The notes under the pieces: generated by a model
Told to the model about the DNA's origin: nothing
Database searches by the model: none
What the model saw: only the letters and a program-made list of their open reading frames with translations
In this document: positions 46,464 to 54,537 of the stretch, one piece after another
Numbering within the stretch: the first letter of the stretch is position 1
Layout of the letters: the number at the start of each line of letters is the position of its first letter
Program-made: the position numbers and the translations under genes
Origin: Microcaldota archaeon
GTDB taxonomy: Archaea; Micrarchaeota; Micrarchaeia; Micrarchaeales; CABMGC01
Length of the DNA: 64,000 nucleotides
Direction: 5' to 3'
Assembly: GCA_021852055.1 (NCBI GenBank)
Contig: JAJZOD010000012.1
Span: 3,931 to 67,930 of the forward strand

Positions 46464-46739
46464 TTATTCTTGGAGATATGGCAATGTGAACCAGAACGTG
46501 CTTCCCTTTCCAATTTCAGAGATAATGCCTACTCTGCCTCCATGAAGGTTCGCTGTTTCCTTTGCAGTGTACAGCCCGCGACCTCCAGATCGCTTGAATA
46601 GTTTAGTTCTGTACTCTTTGCCTATTCCGGTGTCCGTAACCTCTACCCTAACGTTCCTGCCTTTCTCGAATATTTTTACACCTACACCTCCTTTTCCAGT
46701 CCTTCTCCATGCTAAAACTATGTTGGAAAAAGGTAACAT
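46464..46739 (-). pseudogene. Truncated histidine-kinase ATPase domain, 91 aa
   Basis: Only the second half of a HATPase_c domain remains: VEVTDTGIGKEYRTKLF (G1 box), GGRGLYTAKETANLHGG (G2 box) and GKGSTFWFTLP. The dimerisation and N-box helices are missing. A TATA-like tttatatata lies close upstream of ATG 46739 on this strand, so it may be transcribed. Alone it should not autophosphorylate. Possibly a remnant of a bacterial-type sensor kinase acquired by transfer. Confidence 0.65.
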
Positions 46740-46772
46740 TTGAGGCTTCTATATATAAACCCTGACAGTCAT

Positions 46773-46845
46773 TGGGGAGTACGAGATTTGAACTCGTGTC
46801 ACCACCTCCCGAAGGTGGTAGCCTACCAAGCTAGCATAACTCCCC
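46773..46845 (-). tRNA. tRNA-Pro(CGG)
   Basis: On the minus strand: acceptor GGGGAGT/ACTCCCC, D loop with GG, anticodon stem CCACC/GGTGG around loop TT-CGG-GA, and T stem ACGAG/CTCGT with loop TTCAAAT. Discriminator A, no encoded CCA, no intron. The D stem has one weak pair. Confidence 0.93.
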
Positions 46846-46938
46846 GTGAGCATTTGTAGTATACATCTGACCTTATGGTATTTATTCATGAGCATTAACG
46901 GTTCTGTTGCAGTGCACGCAATGTAAATCTTTATGTAA

Positions 46939-47079
46939 CTCATCGATAATGGAAAGACCATAAATAAATTGGATGTGTTGATAGCAGCAGTAGTGGTAGC
47001 GCATGGCGGGCTTCTAGTGACAAAAGACAAAGGCTTCAGGAATGTTGGAGTTTTGAAGCTATTAGTTCTCTTCCTCTGA
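46939..47079 (+). pseudogene. C-terminal remnant of a PIN-domain (VapC-like) toxin
   Basis: The frame encodes KLDVLIAAVVVAHGGLLVT and then KDKGFRNVGVLKLL, matching the end of VapC-type PIN ribonucleases (D-x-L-I-A-A, then L-V-T-x-D-x-x-F). The first half of the domain and its acidic residues are missing, and a stop codon lies just upstream. No VapB antitoxin is next to it. It lies beside tRNA-Pro, a common site for such decay. Confidence 0.55.
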
Positions 47080-47094
47080 GAGTAATGCTATAGA

Positions 47095-48210
47095 TCAGAG
47101 CACCTCTGCCCCCTTTTCAGTTACAAGTATGTCGTCTTCTATTCTTACCCCGCCAAATCCCTCCACATATATCCCTGGCTCGTCAGTGATGACCATGCCA
47201 GGCTTGAGCAGCTGCCTTGCCCCCGGGCTGAATCCTGGGCCATCGTGCACTTCTATCCCGAGAGAGTGGCCCAGTGCATGTATAAACGTGCCTTTGTACT
47301 TGCCGCCTGCAGAAGTGTCTATTATCCTTTGCGCCGTTTCGTGGATTGAGCTTCCGGTCACTCCTGGCCTGATTCTGCGTATGGCCGCCAGCTGTGCATC
47401 CTTGACTATCTTCAGCATCTCCTGTTTTTTGTCGTAATCTGGTATTTTCGACTTGTCGGTGCCGAAGAGGGTAGTGCGCGTTATATCAGAGCAGTAGTTA
47501 TTCACTTTTGCGCCGGCATCAATGAGTATGAAGTCGCCATATTTGAGTTTAGTGTTGTCAGGAGAATGGTGAGGCAGCGCGGCATTTGCGCCAAAGCACA
47601 CTATCGTCTTGAAGGATGGCTCTTCGGAGCCTAAAGAAGCCGAAATGCTGTCGAACTTAGCAGCGAGCTGCAGCTCTGTCATGCCCTCCTTAAACTCTTT
47701 TTGTATTAGAACCTGCGCCCACTTTGTTATGCCGACTGCCTTTCTTATAGTCTTGACCTCGCTAATCGACTTTACAAGCCTTGCATCTGTAAGCTGTTTT
47801 GTCACATCCAGCGTCTTCTTTGGCTTGTAGCGCTTCTGTATTGAACTATATATTGCGTAGGGCATGAACCACTCGTTTATTCCTATGACTGAGTTGTTTA
47901 GAAGGCTCTTCATCTCTGCCCTGAACTTCTTTATATCCTCTATTTTTATGATTTCAAGGCCTTTTACTTTCTGTGATAACGCAGTATCATATTCCAATGC
48001 AGATGTGAACAGCTTTGCAGAGGATTTGTCAGCGACAAGGTAACTGTACTCAAACAGCCCGGATGTGAAGCCTGTTAGATAGAAGAAGTTTGGATCGGAG
48101 TTGTCTGTGTTCATGAGAAGTATCCTGTCTGGGGCATTTTTGCCATCAAATACCTTGTGCAGTCTTGAGTTAAATTCTTCTGGTGCCATAATATCAAAAA
48201 AGTATTGCAT
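47095..48210 (-). CDS. M24-family Xaa-Pro aminopeptidase-like protein, 371 aa
   Basis: The C-terminal pita-bread domain has the five metal ligands: DAGAKVNNYCSDITRT (two Asp), HALGHSLGIEVHDGPG (His), DEPGIYV (Glu) and GVRIEDDILV (Glu). The N-terminal creatinase-like domain is present. It removes N-terminal residues before proline. The TATA-like gatttaaaaagt lies about 30 nt before ATG 48210; a second ATG is at 48189. Confidence 0.92.
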   Translation of the reverse strand: MQYFFDIMAPEEFNSRLHKVFDGKNAPDRILLMNTDNSDPNFFYLTGFTSGLFEYSYLVADKSSAKLFTSALEYDTALSQKVKGLEIIKIEDIKKFRAEMKSLLNNSVIGINEWFMPYAIYSSIQKRYKPKKTLDVTKQLTDARLVKSISEVKTIRKAVGITKWAQVLIQKEFKEGMTELQLAAKFDSISASLGSEEPSFKTIVCFGANAALPHHSPDNTKLKYGDFILIDAGAKVNNYCSDITRTTLFGTDKSKIPDYDKKQEMLKIVKDAQLAAIRRIRPGVTGSSIHETAQRIIDTSAGGKYKGTFIHALGHSLGIEVHDGPGFSPGARQLLKPGMVITDEPGIYVEGFGGVRIEDDILVTEKGAEVL

Positions 48211-48487
48211 TACAGTTATTTATTCGTATCGTACTTTTTAAATCTTATCCCCCAAATAAAAGTTTACGTATTTTATAACATATACGTACTGCGAAATAGT
48301 ACAAGAAGCTGTGCAAAAGTCAATCTATGGAATCGGTTTAGAGATGGGTTCCTGAGTGCCATCCCCCAAATGTCGGGATTTTCTTACTGCCGCAGTTCCT
48401 CTGCATTCTGTTGCGAATTGAGATATTTACTTTCAGGATATGCTGCAGATGCGCATGACTTTATATTTAGGCGCAGTCGTTTATGGC

Positions 48488-49708
48488 ATGGCAGCAGAAA
48501 CTCCGAAAATCAGGGTCACCGGAGACGTGTACAGGAACATGCGCAACCCTTACATGCTTAAGGATTACTATAGGTTCAGGACCATACAGATGATAAAAGA
48601 CAATGAGATTTACGGCTCTTCGCCTCCGGACATATTTGTTGGCAGGATAGGGTGGCCGCAGGTGTACGTAGGGCCGCTTGTGCCGCCGCAGCTTGGAGAC
48701 ACATCAATGCTCGGCACTCCGGAGATGTGGGTAAACAAGACAATACCAGAGATAGTCGAGATGCGCTCGCTGCTCATACGCGGCATGCACCGCACAAGCG
48801 TGAAGAATGCAGACAACGGACGTGTTGAAGAGATGATAAAAGAGATGGCATTGTCTGAGAAGTACAGCAATGTTGATGTAAAGCTAAAGCATGCGCCTAC
48901 CGGAGCCATAAGCTTCAGCGAAAACAGCCAGCCTTTTGGGCCCGGGGCGCCGCTCGAATCGATGAGCATAGAAAACAACAATTCAGACACGCGCCTCGAA
49001 GCTGCATATGAGGATGATGCCATGGGCGCATCTGCAGCAATGCTAGAGCTGTACGAAAAAGGGGTAGAGGTATCAAAGATACAGCGTGCACTTGCAGCCG
49101 GAACTCTGGGAAGAAAGGGCAGGCGCGTGTTCGTGCCTACGAGGTGGAGCATAACTGCAGCTGATGACACAATATCCAAGGCCAAGCTCAAGGCAATCAA
49201 GGAGTACAGCCCTATAGATGCAGTCCGCATATACGAAAACTACTCGCTTGACAACCGCTGGATAATAATGATGGTTCCGGGCTCCTGGGAATACGAGTCT
49301 ATGGAGGCGTGGTATCCTAATACAACGTGGAACATGAACAGCAAGGATATAGACCTGGGTGCATCGTACGAGCCTTTTGACGGCCGGAAGACCTACGCAG
49401 AGATCGGAGGCTGCTATTATGCTGCAAGGCTCGCAGTATCAGAGAGGCTTGAGGCGCTCAAAGGCCAGGCAAAGGTTATTATACTGCGTGAGGTGCACTC
49501 CGGATACATAATGCCCGTAGGCGTATGGAACGTAAGGGAGCATGTGCGCGAGGCGTTAAGGACGCAGCCAAAGGTGTTCTCAAATCTTAATGAAGCTGTG
49601 GCGTATGCTGCAAGCAAACTCGAGATACCAATCCCAGTATGGATGCGCAACGGCAAGCTTCTCAAGCGGCTTTTCTACCAGAAGGTTCTGAGCTCTTACA
49701 GATTTTGA
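48488..49708 (+). CDS. Nre-family (NreA-like) DNA-repair protein, 406 aa
   Basis: This archaeal family is linked to DNA repair through PCNA. Family marks are PPDIFVGRIGWPQVYVGPLVPP, DTSMLGTPEMW, IPEIVEMRSLLIRGM and the C-terminal RKGRRVFVPTRWSIT region. ATG 48488 is chosen because a TATA box (ctttatattt, about 48462) lies 25 nt upstream; an in-frame ATG at 48440 precedes the TATA box. The N-terminal zinc finger of some Nre proteins is not present. Confidence 0.88.
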   Translation: MAAETPKIRVTGDVYRNMRNPYMLKDYYRFRTIQMIKDNEIYGSSPPDIFVGRIGWPQVYVGPLVPPQLGDTSMLGTPEMWVNKTIPEIVEMRSLLIRGMHRTSVKNADNGRVEEMIKEMALSEKYSNVDVKLKHAPTGAISFSENSQPFGPGAPLESMSIENNNSDTRLEAAYEDDAMGASAAMLELYEKGVEVSKIQRALAAGTLGRKGRRVFVPTRWSITAADDTISKAKLKAIKEYSPIDAVRIYENYSLDNRWIIMMVPGSWEYESMEAWYPNTTWNMNSKDIDLGASYEPFDGRKTYAEIGGCYYAARLAVSERLEALKGQAKVIILREVHSGYIMPVGVWNVREHVREALRTQPKVFSNLNEAVAYAASKLEIPIPVWMRNGKLLKRLFYQKVLSSYRF

Positions 49709-49773
49709 GGTTGCAGGCAAGGCATAACATAGTTTTTTATATCATGTACTGTCCAATTACCTCGGTAGCAGAC

Positions 49774-50613
49774 ATGTCACATCACAGGATCCAGAAAAAC
49801 ACTGCCGGTGACGGCATAACAGCTTCAGCATATGCGGCAGTTGCAACGCATTCCGGTGCGCAGGCAAATGCCCAGCCAAAGCTTAACAGCACTGACATCT
49901 CAGCTGTAAACCTAGAGATAAAGAATGTGCTTGCAGAAGTTCTAAGGTATGGCAATTCGCCAAATAAAGCAAATGTCGATAACATGAGCTCCTTCTTGAT
50001 TTCCAAGCGTGTACGGAAGCTATGGTATGAGGTCTTTAAGCATCGCCCGTTGAGTGATAAGCAGCGGAGAAGCCACGATGCAATAATGGACATATTCAAC
50101 ATATACGGAAGGCACGGGAACATCAATGCCGTTTCTGTCATAAGGTCAGTGCTTGCCATGTATAACCAGGACTTTTATTCAGAGCAGTTCTGCGAATATA
50201 ATGAAAGTTATGTGCATTCAATAAATCATTACATCAAATCTATGCTTCAGAAAGTTGAGCCGGAGCCGCAGCTTATAGTGCCAATAATGTTTGACGGAAT
50301 CCTGCCTGCCTCTTTTGTCCATGGCCTTCTGACCAGGTTAGGCATTCCAACAGAGGTTGCATTTATCGGATATTCAAGGTATGACAATTATGCTGCCTGT
50401 GCGTGCAATTACGAAAGCAAAACAGTCTATGTGCCTCCGCAGTCTGCAGAAAAACTGCGGCGTCATGCCAACAGCAGGGTGCTTGTTGTTGATGACATAA
50501 TAGAAACAGGCGAAACATCAATGGCAGTCATGGCAAGGCTCTACAGCGAATTCGGCATAAGCAACCCCAAAACATTATTCATGAAAGATATGCGCAGCCG
50601 AGATCCTGCATAG
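49774..50613 (+). CDS. Phosphoribosyltransferase-like protein, 279 aa
   Basis: The C-terminal half carries the PRPP-binding loop VLVVDDIIETGETS and an upstream LIVPIMFDGILPASFVHGLL, as in type I PRTases. The N-terminal 120 residues are helical and of unknown role. ATG 49774 is preferred because the TATA-like tttttatatc (49734) lies about 35 nt upstream; ATG 49744 is also in frame. The base or acceptor used is unclear. Confidence 0.78.
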   Translation: MSHHRIQKNTAGDGITASAYAAVATHSGAQANAQPKLNSTDISAVNLEIKNVLAEVLRYGNSPNKANVDNMSSFLISKRVRKLWYEVFKHRPLSDKQRRSHDAIMDIFNIYGRHGNINAVSVIRSVLAMYNQDFYSEQFCEYNESYVHSINHYIKSMLQKVEPEPQLIVPIMFDGILPASFVHGLLTRLGIPTEVAFIGYSRYDNYAACACNYESKTVYVPPQSAEKLRRHANSRVLVVDDIIETGETSMAVMARLYSEFGISNPKTLFMKDMRSRDPA

Positions 50614-50641
50614 GAAAGAAGCTCCGGGAAATCGCACATGC

Positions 50642-51886
50642 CTACTTTACGACTACCTTGTCGGATATCTCAACTATCCTGTCTATGTTGTAGTTTACCG
50701 GGTTCCCGAAGCTTGTGTTTATAACAAAGCGCCCACGCTTCATGTCTATGCCCCCGACCTTTCCTATGAGTGCGCCGAGCTCATTCACTACAAGCTTGTC
50801 CTTCAGCTTCCTCTTCCTGATTACGCGATTGCGCATAAATCCTGCAGCAGAGGAAACGCCAACGCCTATGATTACTGCAAGTGCTGCAAAGTCTACAAAC
50901 TGGCTGAAGTATATCTGCCCGGCTATCCACTCGACAAACGAGAACATAAGGACCCACACTATTATCGACGAGCCTATGTATATGCCGTACCTGAAGTTGC
51001 GGAACAGGTAGCGCCTGCTTTTCGTGTCTATTATCCTGCCTATTAAATAAAGGACCATTGCAACAGGCAGAAGAAGCAGGAAGCCCTCTATGCCGTACGC
51101 TGCAGCTATAGCGTAGTTCACGCTAAGCTCAGAGGTGTAGTTGCCTAGGCCTATGAGGAAGCTGCTTGCTATGAAAACTATTGCAGCTGCGTAGAACACG
51201 AAGCTCATCCTGTCAATGCTGAAGCCGAAGCCGCGGAATGATTCAAGAAATGCATTCTCCAGGCCGAAGCCCTTGACAAGCAGGTATAAGCCTATCAGTG
51301 CAGCAGGGATCTCCCATCCTGCCCCCAATACATAACTTACCGCAAACAGGAGTATGACAAGTGCAGGTATGCCGAATATTATGCGCGCGTAGTGCGGCTC
51401 CTTGAGCTTCTCAAGAACAGTGAAGTAGGTGCTTTCCAAGCCGGCAGCCTGCTTCACTACAACAAGCTTGATGCTGTTTACTTTTACTCTTGCCTCTACA
51501 AGAGGCAGTATGCGGTTGTCTCCTGCACCGTCGGTTACAAACACGCATGAATCGGCCCTGTACCGTTCAAGCGCAAGCTCGAGCTGGCGTATGATCTCCC
51601 GGTCAGCTTCATAGCCTTCGTCCTCGCTGCCTGTTATAGCTGCTACGTTTACTACATAGCCGTCTTTTCTAAGGTCATCATGCAGCTTAACAGCCTGGAA
51701 CATTGCATTAGAGTCCGTATCCTCGGGGTCTGCCAGGGCAAGCTGCGTCGCCCCGTTGAGCACCTGCACACGTCCAAGGAGCGGCCCGCTGATTCTTGTC
51801 TTCCTGTACAGATCGTTGTCTATATCAGCGACAAGCACAAGTACGCGCTCCTCCTCTTTCTTAAGCAATCCCTTCTTATGGGCCAT
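50642..51886 (-). CDS. DUF373 archaeal membrane protein, 414 aa
   Basis: The N-terminal soluble domain (VLVLVADIDNDLYRKTRISGP, ADPEDTDSNAMFQAVKLHDDL, VFVTDGAGD) and six C-terminal membrane helices match the archaeal DUF373 family. The DxD-like motifs in the soluble part suggest nucleotide or metal binding, but no activity is known to me. It is convergent with the PRTase gene. Confidence 0.9.
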   Translation of the reverse strand: MAHKKGLLKKEEERVLVLVADIDNDLYRKTRISGPLLGRVQVLNGATQLALADPEDTDSNAMFQAVKLHDDLRKDGYVVNVAAITGSEDEGYEADREIIRQLELALERYRADSCVFVTDGAGDNRILPLVEARVKVNSIKLVVVKQAAGLESTYFTVLEKLKEPHYARIIFGIPALVILLFAVSYVLGAGWEIPAALIGLYLLVKGFGLENAFLESFRGFGFSIDRMSFVFYAAAIVFIASSFLIGLGNYTSELSVNYAIAAAYGIEGFLLLLPVAMVLYLIGRIIDTKSRRYLFRNFRYGIYIGSSIIVWVLMFSFVEWIAGQIYFSQFVDFAALAVIIGVGVSSAAGFMRNRVIRKRKLKDKLVVNELGALIGKVGGIDMKRGRFVINTSFGNPVNYNIDRIVEISDKVVVK

Positions 51887-51955
51887 GCAACCAGCATATA
51901 TATGTGTATAACAAAGCTTAAAAGTATTGTCAGCGATATGGTAAGCTGTCTAAAT

Positions 51956-52080
51956 GCCAGGGTGGCAGAATCTGGTAACGCGCTGGTCTTGAGCTTTCAA
52001 AGCCGCAAGAGCTGATACGGTGATGCAACAGGCGAACCAGTGCCCTTCGGGGCTTTAGGGTTCAAATCCCTACCCTGGCG
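51956..52080 (+). tRNA. tRNA-Ser(UGA) with a 41-nt intron
   Basis: The 7-bp acceptor GCCAGGG/CCCTGGC, a D loop with GG, anticodon stem CTGGT/ACCAG, loop C-U-UGA-G-A, a long variable arm (GCCC-TTCG-GGGC) and a T arm with TTCAAAT are all seen. Discriminator is G, as expected for Ser. The intron (51994-52034) is at 37/38 and carries CTGA followed 4 nt later by GTGATG. The 3' half of the gene is also the start of an integrase frame, so it looks like an integration site. Confidence 0.93.
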
Positions 52081-52626
52081 AATTCTGAATTCGCCTACAA
52101 AGCAGGGTCCGAAAGCATCGAACCAACAAAGCAGAATTTTAGCAAACAAGCGGCAAACGGGTGCGAATTCAACTCCTTTTCGAGCCTCCTCGAAAAGTAT
52201 GCAATGTCTATTCCTCAGTCGCAACTCGAAAAGTTGAGGTCTGTCCTACACCATGTAGACACACGGCGTTTTAAAGGCAAGCGCAAAACGCCCAAATACG
52301 GCTCGATAAACAAAGGCTTTACTGAACTTGAGCTCCAACATTTCCTCAGAAATGTTCCTAATGAAAAGTTCAGGCTTTTGTTCAAATATCAGGCGTATTT
52401 AGGTCTCCGTGTCGGTGAAGTCTCAAGGTTGCACATACGCAACATAGACTTCGACAAGCGAGAACTGACAATAAAGAGCGAAAAATCTGGTGTCTCAGAT
52501 TCCTTAAAGATTCCATCAGGCCTGTTCAACGAAACAGTGGAATATATAACTGACCGCAGCACATTACTTGGCGTGTATATCCCTGATTTTGCAAACAAAA
52601 TCGAGGGTTCCATTAATGCCCATTAA
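52024..52626 (+). pseudogene. Truncated tyrosine recombinase reading out of tRNA-Ser (SSV-like intC remnant)
   Basis: The frame is open from 52024 inside the tRNA through its 3' end and on to 52626, though the first ATG is at 52204. It contains the start of the catalytic domain: ELELQHFLRNV, FRLLFKYQAYLGLRVGEVSRL with the first catalytic Arg, then DKRELTI. The other catalytic residues (H-x-x-R, H/W, Tyr) are gone. In SSV-type archaeal elements the integrase gene is split on integration and its C part overlaps the tRNA, which is the arrangement here. An inverted repeat GCGAATTC-T-GAATTCGC lies at 52078-52094. Confidence 0.68.
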
Positions 52627-53060
52627 AGAAGAGACAATACGAATTGGCTGGAATTGCCTAGATACAGAAAATTGCCATGTTGCAATAAATCCCTTCCTAT
52701 CAGTCCTGAAATGTTTTGCCTTGTTAGGATTACACTGTTAAATTTACCTTCCCATGTAATAATTCCGTTCGGCGTGGTTATTCTCATTCTCATAAAGTAT
52801 ACAGACGCTTGTCCTTCTCCAGCAGCAGTGAATATGGTTGTGACTCCGATTGGTTCTATTCCCAATTGCTTAGGGATTTCTTCACTCACAGAGCATATTC
52901 CACATCCGGTATCTATTAGAACCCTAACTGTAACAGGGTTCGGCACCTGCTTATTCTGCTGCCTTAAATTCGCTTCTAAACTAGCAGATACTAAGAATTG
53001 CACCTCTATAATTGGGCCTTCAGGCAAGATATTTGGAGAAGAAAGCGTAATAGAAGGCAT
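52623..53060 (-). CDS. Retropepsin-like aspartyl protease, 145 aa
   Basis: The single catalytic motif D50-T-G lies in VRVLIDTGCGICSVSEE, and the psi-loop segment is GLIGRDLLQHGNFLYL. This is the clan AA retropepsin fold, active as a homodimer. There is no signal peptide. ATG follows the DUF5678 stop codon directly, with AGGGAG 4 nt before it, so the two are translated together. Its end overlaps the integrase remnant by 4 bp, which suggests it arrived with the integrated element. Natural substrate is unknown. Confidence 0.82.
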   Translation of the reverse strand: MPSITLSSPNILPEGPIIEVQFLVSASLEANLRQQNKQVPNPVTVRVLIDTGCGICSVSEEIPKQLGIEPIGVTTIFTAAGEGQASVYFMRMRITTPNGIITWEGKFNSVILTRQNISGLIGRDLLQHGNFLYLGNSSQFVLSLL

Positions 53061-53300
53061 TTATCTCCCTATGGTTACTAATCCTGACCAATAAGTTTGA
53101 GTTTCATCTACTTCGCTGATTTTCTTTACTAAAAATGGGCTGTTGCCGAACTTTTTAGTGCCCATATTTATCGCATCATTTTCTGATTCAAAAACGCCGA
53201 TAATTTCAATATCTTTAATCAGAACATACTTTCCATTAGCCTCTTTTAGTAATCTTTCTTTGTTATTTTTGTAAGTTTCTAGTTCTTTTTCTAATACCAT
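53061..53300 (-). CDS. DUF5678-like small protein, 79 aa
   Basis: The core NGKYVLIKDIEIIGVFES and the following DAINMGTKKFG, PFLVKKI fit the DUF5678 pattern. ATG 53300 has GGTGG upstream. In bacteria and archaea such proteins are often encoded next to retropepsin-like proteases, as here. An obvious hypothesis is an inhibitor, substrate or adaptor of the protease, but nothing in the sequence proves it. Confidence 0.75.
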   Translation of the reverse strand: MVLEKELETYKNNKERLLKEANGKYVLIKDIEIIGVFESENDAINMGTKKFGNSPFLVKKISEVDETQTYWSGLVTIGR

Positions 53301-53598
53301 ATAAACCACCAGAATAGAGTCCTGTCTGATAATTTATCTCATCTAAGCTATATAAGTCTTACTATCTCCTCGGGTCAACCTGAAACCTCTGGTTTCACAG
53401 GCGCGGCCTGCAAGGGTCTCCCTAAGCCACAACTGGCAGATTAAGGAACCTTAAAATGCGATTTCTCAAGGAACATCCTGGGCTGAATTACCTTTTTGAG
53501 AAAGCAGAAGGGCATAAGCTTTGCAGCCTCAAATAGTTTTTTAGCTTTGAGCATTCAATGCATGAATGCACAGGTGCGATGCCTGCGGGGCGTGCTTA
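53301..53598. other. Intergenic region with a possible tnpB C-terminal scrap
   Basis: On the minus strand 53434-53375 encodes SCGLGRPLQAAPVKPEVSG before a stop, which resembles the tail of some TnpB proteins; an NILRF-like piece precedes it in another frame. I rate this low. The T-rich stretch ttttttagct near 53536 may serve the argF promoter. Otherwise nothing is seen. Confidence 0.3.
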
Positions 53599-54537
53599 AT
53601 GAGATCAATACTTTCTTTCGGGGACATAAAAAGAGGCGAGTTTCATGCCATGCTTGACAACGCAAAACAGCTCAAGAGCGCCATAAAGTCCGGCAGACAC
53701 CTGCGTATCCTGGAAGGCAGGGTTGTAGGGCTGTTGTTTGAAAAGCCATCAACGCGTACTAGGACTTCTTTCGAGACTGCTGTAATCCGTCTTGGAGGCA
53801 GTCCGATATACATGGCAGAATCGGAGCTGCAGCTCACAAGGGGAGAGTTGGTAAAGGACACAGCGCGCGTACTCGGGGGCTATCTCGATGCAATAGTTGC
53901 GCGTGTGCATACACATGATACAGTTGTGCAGCTTGCAGAGTGGTCCGGCAAGCCGGTCATAAACGGCCTAAGCGATCTTGAGCATCCGACGCAGTTGGTA
54001 TCGGATATGCTTACCATATATGAAATCAAGAAAAGGATAAAAGGCCTTAATATAGTGTATGTCGGCGATGGAGACAATGTTGCCAACAGCCTGCTTCTTG
54101 CGGCTGCAACTGTCGGAGCAAATGCAACCATAGCGTGTCCGAGAGGCTACGAGCCAAATGCAGATATAATGTTAAAGGCCATGAAGATAGCCGATAAGAC
54201 CGGTTCAGTTATCTCTGTAATAAACAATCCTGAAAAAGCGGCAGTCGATGCTGATGTGCTGTACACTGACGTGTGGGTCAGCATGGGCGAAGAATCCGAA
54301 AGGAAAAAGCGGATGAATGCATTCAAAGGCTTCCAGATAAATTCTAAGCTCCTCTCTCTTGCCAAAAAAGATGCCGTAGTCATGCACTGTCTGCCTGCGC
54401 ACCGCGGCCTTGAGATTACCGACGAGGTCATAGAATCCAAACAGTCAATAGTGTGGCAGCAGGCTGAGAACAAGCTCTATGGTGCAGCAGCTGTGCTTGA
54501 TTTTGCCATCAATGGCAAACTGAAAGTGCGTCAATGA
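53599..54537 (+). CDS. argF: Ornithine carbamoyltransferase, 312 aa
   Basis: It interconverts ornithine plus carbamoyl phosphate and citrulline. The carbamoyl-P loop is EKPSTRTRTSFE; HPTQLVSDMLT, the MHCLPAHRG motif that identifies OTC, and the N-terminal SFGDIKRGEF are present. ATG 53599 matches the family start; an upstream ATG at 53566 would add CDACGAC. It overlaps arcC by 4 bp (ATGA). No arginine deiminase is in the window, and direction of use is uncertain. Confidence 0.94.
   Translation: MRSILSFGDIKRGEFHAMLDNAKQLKSAIKSGRHLRILEGRVVGLLFEKPSTRTRTSFETAVIRLGGSPIYMAESELQLTRGELVKDTARVLGGYLDAIVARVHTHDTVVQLAEWSGKPVINGLSDLEHPTQLVSDMLTIYEIKKRIKGLNIVYVGDGDNVANSLLLAAATVGANATIACPRGYEPNADIMLKAMKIADKTGSVISVINNPEKAAVDADVLYTDVWVSMGEESERKKRMNAFKGFQINSKLLSLAKKDAVVMHCLPAHRGLEITDEVIESKQSIVWQQAENKLYGAAAVLDFAINGKLKVRQ

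Noticed and set aside
51956-52080. tRNA-Leu(GAG) reading of the same tRNA
   Set aside because: With GAG as anticodon the stem would not pair; with UGA the stem CTGGT/ACCAG is perfect and discriminator G fits Ser.
53375-53434. TnpB C-terminus
   Set aside because: Only 19 codons resemble a TnpB tail and the preceding zinc-finger and RuvC parts are missing; kept as a low-confidence note and not called as a gene.
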